A stretch of 58,654 bases of DNA from Levilactobacillus fujinensis (GCF_003946335.1 NZ_RHNX01000018.1:1-58654), one strand, 5' to 3'. Shown: positions 17,627 to 26,950, numbered from the stretch's first letter. Notes: generated from the letters alone by a model not told the origin. Translations and numbers: made by a program.

Positions 17627-18697
17627 TTAACGTTGAACTACTGAATCTCGCTTAACAAGCTCTGGCTGATACGTAATCGATTTAACTGGCTCATGATTAA
17701 GTAACTTGATTAGCATGTTACCAGCATCCGTTCCCATTCGTTCTTTCTCATGATTCAATGTCGTCAGACTAGGCGTCAAGTACTCACCCATCCGATAATT
17801 ATCGAATCCAACAACCGAGATATCCATTGGGACCTGCAGGTGTTGGGACTTCAAAAAATCAATAACTTCAATGGCTAGCTGATCGTTATAACAAACAATG
17901 GCAGTCGGCGCATCATCTTGGTTAAGATAGCCTGAAATTCGCTCGAATAATTTCTGAGATGTATCTCCAGACTGATACATAATGATATTACTCATATACG
18001 ATAGCTCTGGGCGTTGCTGATAAGCACGAACAAAGCCATTCATTCGGTCAACACCTTGCAGGTCATCTACCTGAAAAATCCCAAGAATAATTTGATGGCC
18101 TTGCGCCAGTAAATAGTCCACCATTTTCTGCTCAGCCAACGTATCATTCGTATTAACGTATGGAAAATTCATGGTTGGATAATACGAATTAATAAAGAGC
18201 ATAGGCAAATCGTCATCTTTAATCTCATGGTAAAGATCCTGATTAGGATTCGGTAGTGCACTTTGCGTTGGTTCAACGATCAATCCGGCCACCCGGCTGT
18301 CCAACATACTAATTAAACACTGACGCTCACTAGCATGGCCATCATGGGTATTACTAATTAAAATAGAGTACCCCGCCTTAGAGAGGACTTGATCAATTCC
18401 AGCAATAATATTTGGAAAGATATAATCCGCAATATGAGTCGTTATCACACCAATCAATTTTGTATCAGGCGTGGACCAGTCCTTATGCCAATCCTGAACA
18501 AACATACCACCACCCTGAATTCGATAAATGAAATGATCGCTCTCTAGATCACCAACAGCTCGACGAACGGTGTATCGACTCACTTTATACCGATTCATCA
18601 GTTCTGATTCAGTCGGCAACTTCTCATTCACTTGGAATCTTCCTGAAATAATATCCTTTTTGAGCCCATCCTTAACCTTTTGATATTTATTTTCCAT
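17627..18697 (-). CDS. araR: Arabinose repressor AraR, copy 2
   Basis: A 356-aa paralogue of the gene at 16177-17256, with the same GntR-type DNA-binding domain (ESELMNRYKVSRYTVRRAV) and LacI-type effector domain. Recognition-helix residues VSRYTVRRAVGDLES are identical in both, so both should bind the same operators, while the effector domains differ more. Codons here prefer A/T in third position, like the neighbouring arabinofuranosidase and ABC genes. This suggests copy 2 travelled with that cluster. The ATG at 18697 has GAGG six bases before. Confidence 0.93.
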   Translation of the reverse strand: MENKYQKVKDGLKKDIISGRFQVNEKLPTESELMNRYKVSRYTVRRAVGDLESDHFIYRIQGGGMFVQDWHKDWSTPDTKLIGVITTHIADYIFPNIIAGIDQVLSKAGYSILISNTHDGHASERQCLISMLDSRVAGLIVEPTQSALPNPNQDLYHEIKDDDLPMLFINSYYPTMNFPYVNTNDTLAEQKMVDYLLAQGHQIILGIFQVDDLQGVDRMNGFVRAYQQRPELSYMSNIIMYQSGDTSQKLFERISGYLNQDDAPTAIVCYNDQLAIEVIDFLKSQHLQVPMDISVVGFDNYRMGEYLTPSLTTLNHEKERMGTDAGNMLIKLLNHEPVKSITYQPELVKRDSVVQR

Positions 18698-18749
18698 ATT
18701 ACACCTCACCATTACCCCTATTCATTAATGATCTGCCATCAACAACCAT

Positions 18750-18763
18750 TGATACCGCTTTCA
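18750..18763. promoter_or_regulatory. cre-like box upstream of araR copy 2
   Basis: TGATACCGCTTTCA differs from the cre consensus at one position and lies 53 bp before the gene. Confidence 0.45.
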
Positions 18764-18776
18764 ATTGTAAATACTT

Positions 18777-18804
18777 AGCTAATAGGGTTTCCACCCTATT
18801 AGCT
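18777..18804. promoter_or_regulatory. Perfect 12-bp hairpin upstream of araR copy 2
   Basis: AGCTAATAGGGT and ACCCTATTAGCT enclose a TTCC loop. There is no U-run on either strand. It lies between the terminator of the GH51 gene and the araR promoter, and may be an operator or part of a terminator. Confidence 0.4.
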
Positions 18805-18882
18805 TCTGAATCTAGGTCCTTGTGATTCCGGCCTTGCTAAGATGCACTTTGTATGACTCACACTGTCTACTTGAAACCAAAA

Positions 18883-18912
18883 GGGACCTAATTCACAAGT
18901 GAATTAGATCCC
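18883..18912 (-). terminator. Terminator of the ABC-importer/GH51 operon
   Basis: GGGACCTAATTCAC and GTGAATTAGATCCC pair with one mismatch around two bases; the minus-strand transcript continues into UUUU. Confidence 0.85.
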
Positions 18913-18967
18913 TAAAGTTTTTCAATTGTGTTCTTGCACGCCGTTAAGTGGCCTGCCCAAGAACTCT

Positions 18968-20488
18968 TTAGTAATCGAAGGTTAAGACGCTCCATGAATA
19001 CCCGGATAACGCTGCCGTTTGCGCCTTGCTACCAACTTCAACGGTCAGATCATCACAGGGTTGTAAAGTTAGCGTTTCTGGATGTTCACGCGTATTCTTA
19101 TCACCTAATTCACCTACTATATGTTCCATGTGCCCACTCTTAATTGTAGCCGGTAATGCCATCGAAATGGTTTGTACCTGTTTCCCACGGTTGACCGCAA
19201 ACACAACGTATGCTGAACCAGTATCCATAACCACTTGATCAATCACTGGAACATCTTGATAACGTTTCGTCGAATAGTTTTGACTATCCGTTAACGAAGA
19301 CGCCACCACCGTTGATGTGTCTGACAGATTATCCAATATCGACTGCAGAACATAGTAAGTCGGGTTTGCCCACGCATTACCACCTTCATCCGTTAGAATC
19401 AGTGGAATCGTATTAACTAATAATGCCTGGCAAGATAGCTTAACCCGATCACCATGTCTTAGAATTGCCAATGCCATAGAACCAAACAACAACGTATCTG
19501 CTAAGTCAAAGTAGCACCAATCAACGGGATTATGCTCTTCCCATGGCTGCGGCTTCTTCTGTGAGAAGTGATGAACATTCCATTCATCAAACGAAATTTT
19601 CATCGTCTTATCACTATGCTTCAACGCTTTAACCGCATCAGCAATGGTTGCCACCTCACCAATTTGCTTATCAAACTCACGGGATCGTGCCAAGTAAGTT
19701 GGTAAGTCATCAGAATCACGTAAAGCTTGTTGATCAAGATTCTCTGATTGATCACGATCTACATAATTATGCATCGCAATATAGTCAACGTTGTCGTATG
19801 CTTCCATCAAAACCTTAAAGTCCCATGAAGGATATGTGTCTAGTCGTGGAGTTGAACTCCCAACTAAAATAGTCTCAATGTCTGGATCCATTAGCTTCAT
19901 TGCCTTTGACGTCTCATTAGCAAGGAGTCCATATTCTTCAGGCGTCTTTCTGGCAACCTGCCATGGACCATCAAGTTCATTTCCCAAACACCAATACTTA
20001 ACGCCATAAGGTTCTGCATGTCCATTCTGCCGTCTCAGATTAGCCCAATCCGTATCATATTTGCCATTCACATACTCTAATTCGTGAAGGGCATCGTCGA
20101 TACCTCGGGTACCTAAATTAACCGTTAAAATTGGATTGTCCACATTGGCCTGTTGAATCCATTGGAAGAACTCATCCAATCCAAATTGATTGGTTTCCAG
20201 CGACTGCCAAGCGATATTCATTCGCTTAGGCCGCGTTGCTTGGCTACCAACCGTATCTTCCCAATGATAACTAGATGTGTAGTTACCACCGGGATAGCGC
20301 AGTGTTTTTACACCGAGTGCGCGCACGAGCTTTAGTACGTCTCCCCGAAACCCTTCAGGAGTTGCTGAAGGATGACTGGGTTCATAAATTCCTGTATAGA
20401 TAACCGTCCCCATATGTTCTAGAAAAGAACCAAATAACTGTGGCCGGACATCAAATCGTTGTTCGTTGTATAAGTTTAATTTTGCCAT
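18968..20488 (-). CDS. abfA: GH51 alpha-L-arabinofuranosidase
   Basis: A 506-aa intracellular enzyme removing alpha-L-arabinofuranosyl units from arabino- or arabinoxylo-oligosaccharides. The acid/base glutamate is in WCLGNELDGPW and the nucleophile glutamate in SFDEWNVHH; RYPGGNYTSSYHWED is the expected substrate-binding region. No signal peptide. It is the last gene of the importer operon, five bases after yesL, with GAGG 12 bases before the ATG. It probably processes what the importer delivers. Close in sequence to the GH51 gene at 30499, less to that at 25382. Confidence 0.95.
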   Translation of the reverse strand: MAKLNLYNEQRFDVRPQLFGSFLEHMGTVIYTGIYEPSHPSATPEGFRGDVLKLVRALGVKTLRYPGGNYTSSYHWEDTVGSQATRPKRMNIAWQSLETNQFGLDEFFQWIQQANVDNPILTVNLGTRGIDDALHELEYVNGKYDTDWANLRRQNGHAEPYGVKYWCLGNELDGPWQVARKTPEEYGLLANETSKAMKLMDPDIETILVGSSTPRLDTYPSWDFKVLMEAYDNVDYIAMHNYVDRDQSENLDQQALRDSDDLPTYLARSREFDKQIGEVATIADAVKALKHSDKTMKISFDEWNVHHFSQKKPQPWEEHNPVDWCYFDLADTLLFGSMALAILRHGDRVKLSCQALLVNTIPLILTDEGGNAWANPTYYVLQSILDNLSDTSTVVASSLTDSQNYSTKRYQDVPVIDQVVMDTGSAYVVFAVNRGKQVQTISMALPATIKSGHMEHIVGELGDKNTREHPETLTLQPCDDLTVEVGSKAQTAALSGYSWSVLTFDY

Positions 20489-20493
20489 ATAGA

Positions 20494-21090
20494 TTAAAAC
20501 CTCGAAAGTTTAGTCTCTAACTTCTTATGATAAAAAGAAGCAAAGATAAAGTCTAAGAACGTCAAACTGAAGAACGCAGTAACGGGGAAAACCATTGCTA
20601 CTAAGATCATCACAAGCATAATAGCCGCAAATGCCAACGTCATCGGCAATTCGATAACGATATCAATCATTGCATTCTGGAAGAAGCGTCCAAAGTGGAA
20701 ATCCTCACGCATTGAGTATTCTTCCAGAACCATATAAAACATTGCTGCGACAAACAGAAACAGGGAAATAACTAAACTCACTCGAATAGGCGCAATGACT
20801 TTTGTGAACGCCTTCATATAAACGTAATAGAACAGAATTGCCAGAGTTGACGTAACCAAGCCAATTCCAAATTTCGTCCAAAAATGACGTTTGAGCTCCT
20901 CAAAAAACTTTCTCATAATCGTCTCGTTACCCCGACCGTAAATCCGAATTGCAGTGGTGATACATGCACTAATAATTGGATAAGCGAAGAAGACTGATGC
21001 AAATCCCATCGTCGCAAATACCCCAAGAATCAGATAATTTGTTAGCGGTATTAGGCCCAAATACAGCCGGCTATTAAAGATCCGTGACAT
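20494..21090 (-). CDS. YesL-like membrane protein (DUF624)
   Basis: A 198-aa protein with about five hydrophobic segments. The N-terminal pattern, an LYLGLIPLTNYLILGVFATMG membrane segment split near residue 20 and a later FFAYPIISACITTAIRIY segment, is that of the YesL/DUF624 family. Such genes are often found in operons for oligosaccharide ABC importers, but their function is unknown. AAGGGGGA lies nine bases before the ATG. It lies between the second permease and the GH51 gene. Confidence 0.8.
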   Translation of the reverse strand: MSRIFNSRLYLGLIPLTNYLILGVFATMGFASVFFAYPIISACITTAIRIYGRGNETIMRKFFEELKRHFWTKFGIGLVTSTLAILFYYVYMKAFTKVIAPIRVSLVISLFLFVAAMFYMVLEEYSMREDFHFGRFFQNAMIDIVIELPMTLAFAAIMLVMILVAMVFPVTAFFSLTFLDFIFASFYHKKLETKLSRF

Positions 21091-21123
21091 GCTTAGAATT
21101 CCCCCTTATCTACTGTGTAAAAG

Positions 21124-22008
21124 CTATTCCTTCATACCTGACATTGCTGAACCTTGAACGAAGTACTTTTGAGCAAAGATGTAAATAATGAACAATGGCA
21201 ACATAGAAATAACGGCACCAGCCATAACAGGACCGTAGAATGAAATATGCTGACCAGTGAAGAGTGCCAACCCAGCTGGCAACGTCCGCATACTTGAAGT
21301 CGTCGTCAAAATTAATGGGTAAAGCAAATCGTTCCAGTTGTTGGTCAACGTGAAGACTGCTAAGGCCATCAACGTTGGCTTAGACAATGGCAACATAATC
21401 TTCGTAAAGATCCGCCATTCATTTAGGCCATCCAAACGAGCAGCTTCATCCAAGTCACGAGGCAATCCAACAAAGTTAGACCGCATCATGAAAATACCGA
21501 ACGCAGTAGTTGCCCGTGGAACAATCAAACCTGTGTAAGTATCCAGTAAGTTCATCTTGTTCATTTCGATAAACAGAGGAATCATGTAAACCATGAATGG
21601 AATCATCATGGAAACCATGACGAAGTAGTAGAATGCTGTTTTTCCTTTGAATTCCATTCTAGCTAATGCATAGCCAGTCATGGAGTCTAAGACCAGAGAA
21701 ATCAACATTGTAGCTCCGGCAAAGATAACGGTGTTCTTAACATAACCTAACAAAGGAATCGTATCCCAAACCTTAATGTAGTTTTGGAACGTATACTTCC
21801 CAGAAAAGATATGTGGTGGGTAAGTAATAATATCCTTTTCATATTTAAATGATGACAATAGCAACCATAAGAATGGGAATACAACAATCAAAATCAACAA
21901 GGACATGATAACCTTGAAAATAATTGACTTGATTACTTTATTCCGATGATAGTTACTTTTTTTAGTAGAATCAACGAGTTCAGTCGTATCAGCTGTTCGT
22001 GCTTCCAT
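21124..22008 (-). CDS. araQ: ABC sugar importer permease, MalG/AraQ type
   Basis: A 294-aa inner permease subunit with six membrane segments expected. The cytoplasmic EAA loop that contacts the ATPase reads EAARLDGLNEWRIFTKIMLP (about residues 190-210), as usual for the MalG group. AAAGGA lies 11 bases before the ATG. It works with the MalF-type partner upstream, the binding lipoprotein and probably the MsmK-type ATPase encoded at 27979-29094. Arabino-oligosaccharide import is inferred from operon context; the symbol is by analogy with B. subtilis araQ. Confidence 0.88.
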   Translation of the reverse strand: MEARTADTTELVDSTKKSNYHRNKVIKSIIFKVIMSLLILIVVFPFLWLLLSSFKYEKDIITYPPHIFSGKYTFQNYIKVWDTIPLLGYVKNTVIFAGATMLISLVLDSMTGYALARMEFKGKTAFYYFVMVSMMIPFMVYMIPLFIEMNKMNLLDTYTGLIVPRATTAFGIFMMRSNFVGLPRDLDEAARLDGLNEWRIFTKIMLPLSKPTLMALAVFTLTNNWNDLLYPLILTTTSSMRTLPAGLALFTGQHISFYGPVMAGAVISMLPLFIIYIFAQKYFVQGSAMSGMKE

Positions 22009-22090
22009 ATAGATTCATTCCTTTCGCGCCCTTTACGGGTAATCCTAATAGATACTGCCCACAAAGGACTTTATAGTCGAAATTGGGTGC

Positions 22091-23017
22091 CTATCTCATT
22101 TGCTTTTCCTTGTGACTCATGTAGAGGTTAGAGGAAACTGACAAAATAGCGATAATTACAAACAAAATTGTCGCAACGGCTGAAGCGTAGCCCAATTGAT
22201 ATGGTGCGGAGAACCCACGACTATAAATGTATTGCACGGCTGATTCAGTCTTGAACTCAGGACCACCAGCGGTAGTAACGTAGATTTGGTCAAAGACTTG
22301 CATTGACCCGATCAAGTTCGTCATCACACAGAAACCTAATGATGGAATAATTTGTGGAATCGTGACGTGGAAGAATTGCTGTTGCTTATTTGCCCCGTCC
22401 ATTTCAGCTGATTCATACAAACTTGGTGAGATTGCTTGAATAGCAGTCAACATGATAGTCATCGTAACACCAAAGTTTTTCCAAACCGTCATAGCCGCGA
22501 TTGATGGCATTGCTAACGATGCATCACGGAAGAATTGTGGCGTACTCATTCCAAATTGGTGTAAAACATAAGGAATCCAACCAATGTTAGGATCAAGCAA
22601 CATTGAGAAGATAATCCCACTAGTCGTTAATGAACAGATAACAGGTACGTAGAAAACGGAACGTGAGAAACGGTTGAATAGCGTCGTCCGTGACAAAGCA
22701 GCGGCGGCAACCGTCCCAACAATAACTTGTGTAGGTGTTTCTAGCAACGTAAAGTAAACCGTATGCCACATTGAGTTAATCGCCCGTTGATCATGGAAGA
22801 ACTGAACGAAATTATCTAACCCAACAAACTTAGTACCCGTGAAGAAAATATTAATATTGAAAAAACTAAGTCCTAACGTCCCAATTAATGGAATCACCAT
22901 GAAGAATAGCAGAATGATGATAGATGGTGCCATGAATAAGTAGGCAGCATGCTTTGGTTGGTTCCAGAATCGGAAGAAGGAACGTTTCTTACTAACAGAT
23001 GTATCGATCTCTTCCAT
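22091..23017 (-). CDS. araP: ABC sugar importer permease, MalF/AraP type
   Basis: A 308-aa permease with a hydrophobic start (AAYLFMAPSIIILLFFMVIP) and six expected membrane segments. Its EAA-like loop reads ESAEMDGANKQQQFFHVTIP, as in the MalF group. AAAGGAG lies 9 bases before the ATG. A strong hairpin separates it from the binding-protein gene upstream, which should make the permeases less abundant than the binding protein. Gene symbol by analogy with the B. subtilis ara operon. Confidence 0.88.
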   Translation of the reverse strand: MEEIDTSVSKKRSFFRFWNQPKHAAYLFMAPSIIILLFFMVIPLIGTLGLSFFNINIFFTGTKFVGLDNFVQFFHDQRAINSMWHTVYFTLLETPTQVIVGTVAAAALSRTTLFNRFSRSVFYVPVICSLTTSGIIFSMLLDPNIGWIPYVLHQFGMSTPQFFRDASLAMPSIAAMTVWKNFGVTMTIMLTAIQAISPSLYESAEMDGANKQQQFFHVTIPQIIPSLGFCVMTNLIGSMQVFDQIYVTTAGGPEFKTESAVQYIYSRGFSAPYQLGYASAVATILFVIIAILSVSSNLYMSHKEKQMR

Positions 23018-23035
23018 TTAACTCGACTCCTTTAT

Positions 23036-23081
23036 AAAACAGATGCTAATTTCAACCGAGATTGAAATTAACATCTGTTTT
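23036..23081 (-). terminator. Intercistronic hairpin between binding protein and permeases
   Basis: Two 20-base arms with one mismatch enclose a CCGAGA loop, flanked by U-runs on either strand. It lies between the araN-like stop and the ribosome binding site of the MalF-type permease, so it should act as a partial terminator or a 3' stabiliser of the binding-protein message. Confidence 0.75.
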
Positions 23082-23110
23082 TTTATGATTCACACTAACT
23101 AGTTAACTGC

Positions 23111-24394
23111 TTAGTTACCACTTAATGTACTATCAATTTGTTTAGATGCAGACTTCATCGTACTCGTAGTATTGCTCCCAGCCAAGACTTTTTCGATAGA
23201 TGGGTTAATCACGTTAGTCGTGATATTACTCATGTTCTTGTTACCTGGGTAGTATGGCTTAGCATACCCAATTTGCTTGTACATCGTGGAAACAAGTTTA
23301 TCAGCCTTGATATCCTTGTTAGCAGCGACAGACTTCAGGTATGGTGCACACTTGTTTTCAAGGCTCCACTTCTTGCCAATCTTAGTCGTGTTCCAGTACT
23401 TAACAAATGAGTAGATAGCCTTGGTCTTGCTATCACTAGTGCTGGTAGGAATACCAAATCCAACACCATCCAAGATGGCCTTCTTGTCACCTTGCTTAGC
23501 CTGAACCAAAGTACTCATTCCGTAATCAATGTTGTTCTTCTTCAAACCGGAGTTCAACCAAGGACCATTGATGTAAAGACCCAGAGAACCAGCAAGCATT
23601 AAGTTATCAGCTTCGGCACCGGAAATGTTCTTAGGACCAACGCCGTCTTTGTAAATTAATTGTTGTAAGTAATCAAAGCTCTTCTTAGTAGCTGCAGAGT
23701 TCAAAGCAGACTTCTTTTCGCTACCATTCAACAATTTAGCACCGTTATCTTGTAATAAGTTGTACATGATAGCGCTACCATCCTTAGGCATTGCAAACCC
23801 TTGGGTGTTGTTGCCTAACTTGGAGATCTTCTTAGCATCAGTTGCTAATTCAGCCCAAGTCTTAGGTGGGTTGTTAGGATTCAAACCGGCCTTCTTAAAG
23901 AGCTTCTTGTTCCAGTAGAGGTACATGCCTTGTACTTGCATAGGAACGAAGTAAGTCTTCCCATTGATAACCCCTAAGTTCCGGGCAGTGGTTTCGAAGT
24001 TAGACTTGTCAACGCCGCTTTGCTTGTAGAAGTCGCCCATGTCCTTCATCGTGCCATTGGCAACGTAAGAAGCCATGTCACCATAGTTCATAGCGACAAA
24101 GTCAGGTGCTTTCTTAGCAGTGATACCAGTTGGTAACTTCTGGTTGAAGTTATCCCAAGTCATGATATCCATCTTGACCTTAACGTGGTCTTTGTTAGTC
24201 TTGTTGTAATCTTTAACAATTTGCTTTAAAACGTCCCCGTCAGTTGATGTGAAGCCGTTCCAGAAAGTAATAGTTGTAGTCTTGCTTGAAGAACTACTGC
24301 TACTTGACTTGCTGCTTCCACATGCTGCCAAGCTGACACCTGCTGCTGCGATTGCAGCAACAACGCCAAGCTTTTTCATTAAGCCATGTCTCAT
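23111..24394 (-). CDS. araN: Sugar-binding lipoprotein of the ABC importer
   Basis: A 427-aa extracellular solute-binding protein of family 1. A lysine-bearing start, hydrophobic stretch and lipobox ending LAAC (Cys near residue 25), then a serine-rich linker, show a lipoprotein anchored on the outer face of the membrane. TITFWNGFTSTDGDVLKQIV opens the mature domain, as in MalE-like proteins. GAGGTG lies seven bases before the ATG. It is the first gene of the operon. Its transcript would carry an unusually long leader of about 450 bases. Ligand inferred: arabino-oligosaccharide. Confidence 0.9.
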   Translation of the reverse strand: MRHGLMKKLGVVAAIAAAGVSLAACGSSKSSSSSSSSKTTTITFWNGFTSTDGDVLKQIVKDYNKTNKDHVKVKMDIMTWDNFNQKLPTGITAKKAPDFVAMNYGDMASYVANGTMKDMGDFYKQSGVDKSNFETTARNLGVINGKTYFVPMQVQGMYLYWNKKLFKKAGLNPNNPPKTWAELATDAKKISKLGNNTQGFAMPKDGSAIMYNLLQDNGAKLLNGSEKKSALNSAATKKSFDYLQQLIYKDGVGPKNISGAEADNLMLAGSLGLYINGPWLNSGLKKNNIDYGMSTLVQAKQGDKKAILDGVGFGIPTSTSDSKTKAIYSFVKYWNTTKIGKKWSLENKCAPYLKSVAANKDIKADKLVSTMYKQIGYAKPYYPGNKNMSNITTNVINPSIEKVLAGSNTTSTMKSASKQIDSTLSGN

Positions 24395-24558
24395 GATTTA
24401 CACCTCTATGATTAGTAGTTAATTCCAATACCTTATATGATAGTGGTTTCGCTCTCAGACACGATCATCCATTAACCCCTAAATGCTGATTGACCATCAT
24501 ATCCGTTATATGTACTTAAAAATAATAACTGTACTTTATTGCAATGCCCCTATCATAT

Positions 24559-24705
24559 TTAGAACTTTGCTTGAACAGTAATCTCCGATTGAAGGACCCC
24601 CTTGTAATCTGTCATGGCCATTAAACGAAAATTTGATTGAACTTCAGCATCCTCATTGCTAATGTTCTCACAAGTCACCCCATTCAGTTCCCACGATTTC
24701 CCCAT
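24559..24705 (-). pseudogene. Possible gene remnant or leader ORF, 48 codons
   Basis: An open frame starts MGKSWELNGVTCENISNEDA and ends EITVQAKF, within the leader between the araN promoter and araN. No ribosome binding site precedes its ATG, and a stop lies 20 codons or less upstream of it. The composition looks protein-like. It may be the C-terminal remnant of a lost gene; I do not recognise the family. Confidence 0.3.
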
Positions 24706-24846
24706 TGTCTGCGCATTAACGTTGGGTATTAATCGTTGTTACTTTCAGTGGCACGTCCAATGAACGAACGATTCAGCAATTTGTTAGCCCCAGCAACTCC
24801 TGAGTTTAGAAAGCAATACTACAACTTTCTAACTAACTCCTTTGCC

Positions 24847-24888
24847 TTATCCACGTACAAATTTAGCATAAATTGTAAGCGATTTCAA
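24847..24888 (-). promoter_or_regulatory. araN operon promoter with cre box and AraR-like operator
   Basis: On the minus strand TTGAAA (24888-24883) and TAAATT (24865-24860) are separated by 17 bases. A cre box, TGTAAGCGATTTCA on the plus strand (24874-24887), matches the consensus fully and overlaps the -35. The AraR-like element ATTTGTACGTGGATAA (24862-24847) directly follows the -10. The arrangement predicts CcpA and AraR repression. Confidence 0.65.
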
Positions 24889-24905
24889 TAGTTATACGGA
24901 ACAAT

Positions 24906-25270
24906 TTTGGATTTTGATACTTTATATACTTACTAATAACGACGTTAACCCCACTAATCATACCGGTTACGGCCAATAAATAAGCATACTAAAATTTCCA
25001 AAAAATTTATATTTTTTCAATCTAATTCTCGTTTTAGCTCAGCAGAACCTCATCATTTTTGGGAATTTAATGGCTGACTACCTTGATTTACCACTGTTTA
25101 TGTCCTATTTCACTATCTAAACGACAGAACATTTGATGAACCTTCTATTCGGTATCTTAGTTCATACCTTGCTTACCGTTCTTATTCAAACCAAAAAAAT
25201 TCGTCCGAAATGCTGCTAAACCCACGTTTAAGTCCCATTTATTCAATCATCTAGTTGACGCTTTCTTGAT
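24906..25270. other. AT-rich divergent intergenic stretch
   Basis: It separates the promoters of the importer operon and the second GH51 gene. No supported reading frame or repeat is seen. Confidence 0.45.
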
Positions 25271-25340
25271 TGAAAGCGCTTTATATAGTAATATTTGTTC
25301 AGACATATTGTTTTCCGTATAAATGTTGTCCGAATAAAAT
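25271..25340 (+). promoter_or_regulatory. Promoter of the second GH51 gene
   Basis: TTGTTC (25295-25300) and TATAAA (25318-25323) are separated by 17 bases. A cre-like box, TGAAAGCGCTTTAT, lies upstream (25271-25284, one mismatch). An AraR-like element containing TTGTCCGAATAAAAT lies just after the -10 (25326-25340). Confidence 0.6.
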
Positions 25341-25381
25341 AACTATATTCAAACTAATCTTATCTTATAGGAGGTCATATC

Positions 25382-26836
25382 TTGTCTCATATCTCAATTG
25401 ACGCTCACAGACAGCGTGGCAAAATTAGCAAATATATTTATGGTCAGTTCTCTGAACACCTTGGCCGCAGCATTTATGGTGGCTTATGGGTTGAACCTAA
25501 CTCAAATATTCCTAACATAAATGGACTACGCACTGATGCCATCACTGCCCTAAAGGCCATCAAGGTTCCGGTCTTACGCTGGCCTGGTGGTTGTTTTGCT
25601 GATACCTACCACTGGGCTGATGGTATTGGTCCGGCCGATAAGCGAAAAAAAATCGTAAATACTAGTTGGGGCAGTGTTGTCGAAAATAATCACTTTGGCA
25701 CGCATGAATACTTCGAGTTACTTAACCAATTAGGTGCCGACGCTTATGTAAACGGTAATCTCGGCAGTGGCACGGTTCAAGAAATGTCTGAATGGGTTGA
25801 ATACATGACCTTCAACGGAACTTCACCAATGGCCGACCTACGCACAGCTAATGGTCACAAGGATCCTTGGCATGTAAAGTTCTTTGGTGTAGGTAACGAG
25901 AGTTGGGGTGGTGGCGGTAACATGCGTCCCGAGTATTACGCGGACCTTTACCGACAATATCAAACCTTCCTCACTAGTTATGATTCGGACTCCCCCCTTT
26001 ACAAAATTGCTTCTGGTCCTAATGTCGACGACTACCATTGGATGGATGTATTGATGAAAAATGCCGCTCCTTACATGGACGGTATCAGTTTACATCACTA
26101 TGCACTCGCTTCTGCCTGGGAAGACAAGCGTCCTGCCTTGGCCTTCCCTGAGGCTGAATGGTTCTCCTTAATTAAGAGTGCACAAAAAATGGATGAGCTC
26201 ATTACTAAACACAGTACCATCATGGACAAATATGATCCTGAAAAACGTGTTGGTTTAATCGTCGATGAATGGGGCTCTTGGCTACGTGCTGAGCAAGGAA
26301 CCAACCCTGCATTTCTTTACCAGCAAAATACGATTCGTGACGCCATGATTGCTGCTATTACGCTGCATATTTTCCAAAAACACGTCGATCGGGTTCAAAT
26401 GGCAAACATCGCCCAGATGGTCAACGTACTACAGTCTATGCTGCTAACGGACGGTTCAAAAATCGTTAAGACACCAACTTACTATATCTTTAAAATGTTT
26501 CTTAAGCACCAAGATGCTATTGCGATGGATACGCTTGATGATTTATCAGAAACGACCAGTGCCTCAATTTCTAAAAACAAGGATGGTTACTTCGTCTCGC
26601 TTTGTAACTATGGCTTAACTGCAACTGATACCATTACGGTCGATATGGATAGTCTCATCAGTACAGTCAGTGGCGAAATGTTACGCGGAACAAAGATGGA
26701 TCAACATAACGACTTTGATCACCCTGATGAAGTTTCCCCTGAAAGTTTTACAGCTATCACCCACGATTCTCACCAATTAACCGCTAAAATTCCACCAATG
26801 AGCGTTGTGACACTGCAAATAGATACTGTTAACTAA
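25382..26836 (+). CDS. abfA: GH51 alpha-L-arabinofuranosidase, second type
   Basis: A 484-aa intracellular enzyme. Acid/base glutamate in FFGVGNESWGGGG, nucleophile glutamate in LIVDEWGSW, and the RWPGGCFADTYHW segment near residue 65. These differ from the WCLGNE/DEWNV forms of the other two GH51 enzymes, so this is a distinct subgroup, probably with other linkage or chain-length preference. It starts at TTG with AGGAGG eight bases before. It is transcribed alone and divergently from the importer operon. Confidence 0.94.
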   Translation: MSHISIDAHRQRGKISKYIYGQFSEHLGRSIYGGLWVEPNSNIPNINGLRTDAITALKAIKVPVLRWPGGCFADTYHWADGIGPADKRKKIVNTSWGSVVENNHFGTHEYFELLNQLGADAYVNGNLGSGTVQEMSEWVEYMTFNGTSPMADLRTANGHKDPWHVKFFGVGNESWGGGGNMRPEYYADLYRQYQTFLTSYDSDSPLYKIASGPNVDDYHWMDVLMKNAAPYMDGISLHHYALASAWEDKRPALAFPEAEWFSLIKSAQKMDELITKHSTIMDKYDPEKRVGLIVDEWGSWLRAEQGTNPAFLYQQNTIRDAMIAAITLHIFQKHVDRVQMANIAQMVNVLQSMLLTDGSKIVKTPTYYIFKMFLKHQDAIAMDTLDDLSETTSASISKNKDGYFVSLCNYGLTATDTITVDMDSLISTVSGEMLRGTKMDQHNDFDHPDEVSPESFTAITHDSHQLTAKIPPMSVVTLQIDTVN

Positions 26837-26850
26837 TTTAATTCAAAATA

Positions 26851-26906
26851 AAAGGGCCCACGTAAATTGACAATTTCTTTGGCAATTAGGTTTACATGGA
26901 CCTTTT
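26851..26906 (+). terminator. Terminator after the second GH51 gene
   Basis: AAAGG-CC-GTAAA and TTTAC-GG-CCTTTT form an interrupted stem after the stop codon, ending in UUUU. Confidence 0.65.
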
Positions 26907-26950
26907 GCGTTACCATTAGAGATAGCAATTTTTATTTAGCATCATCACAT

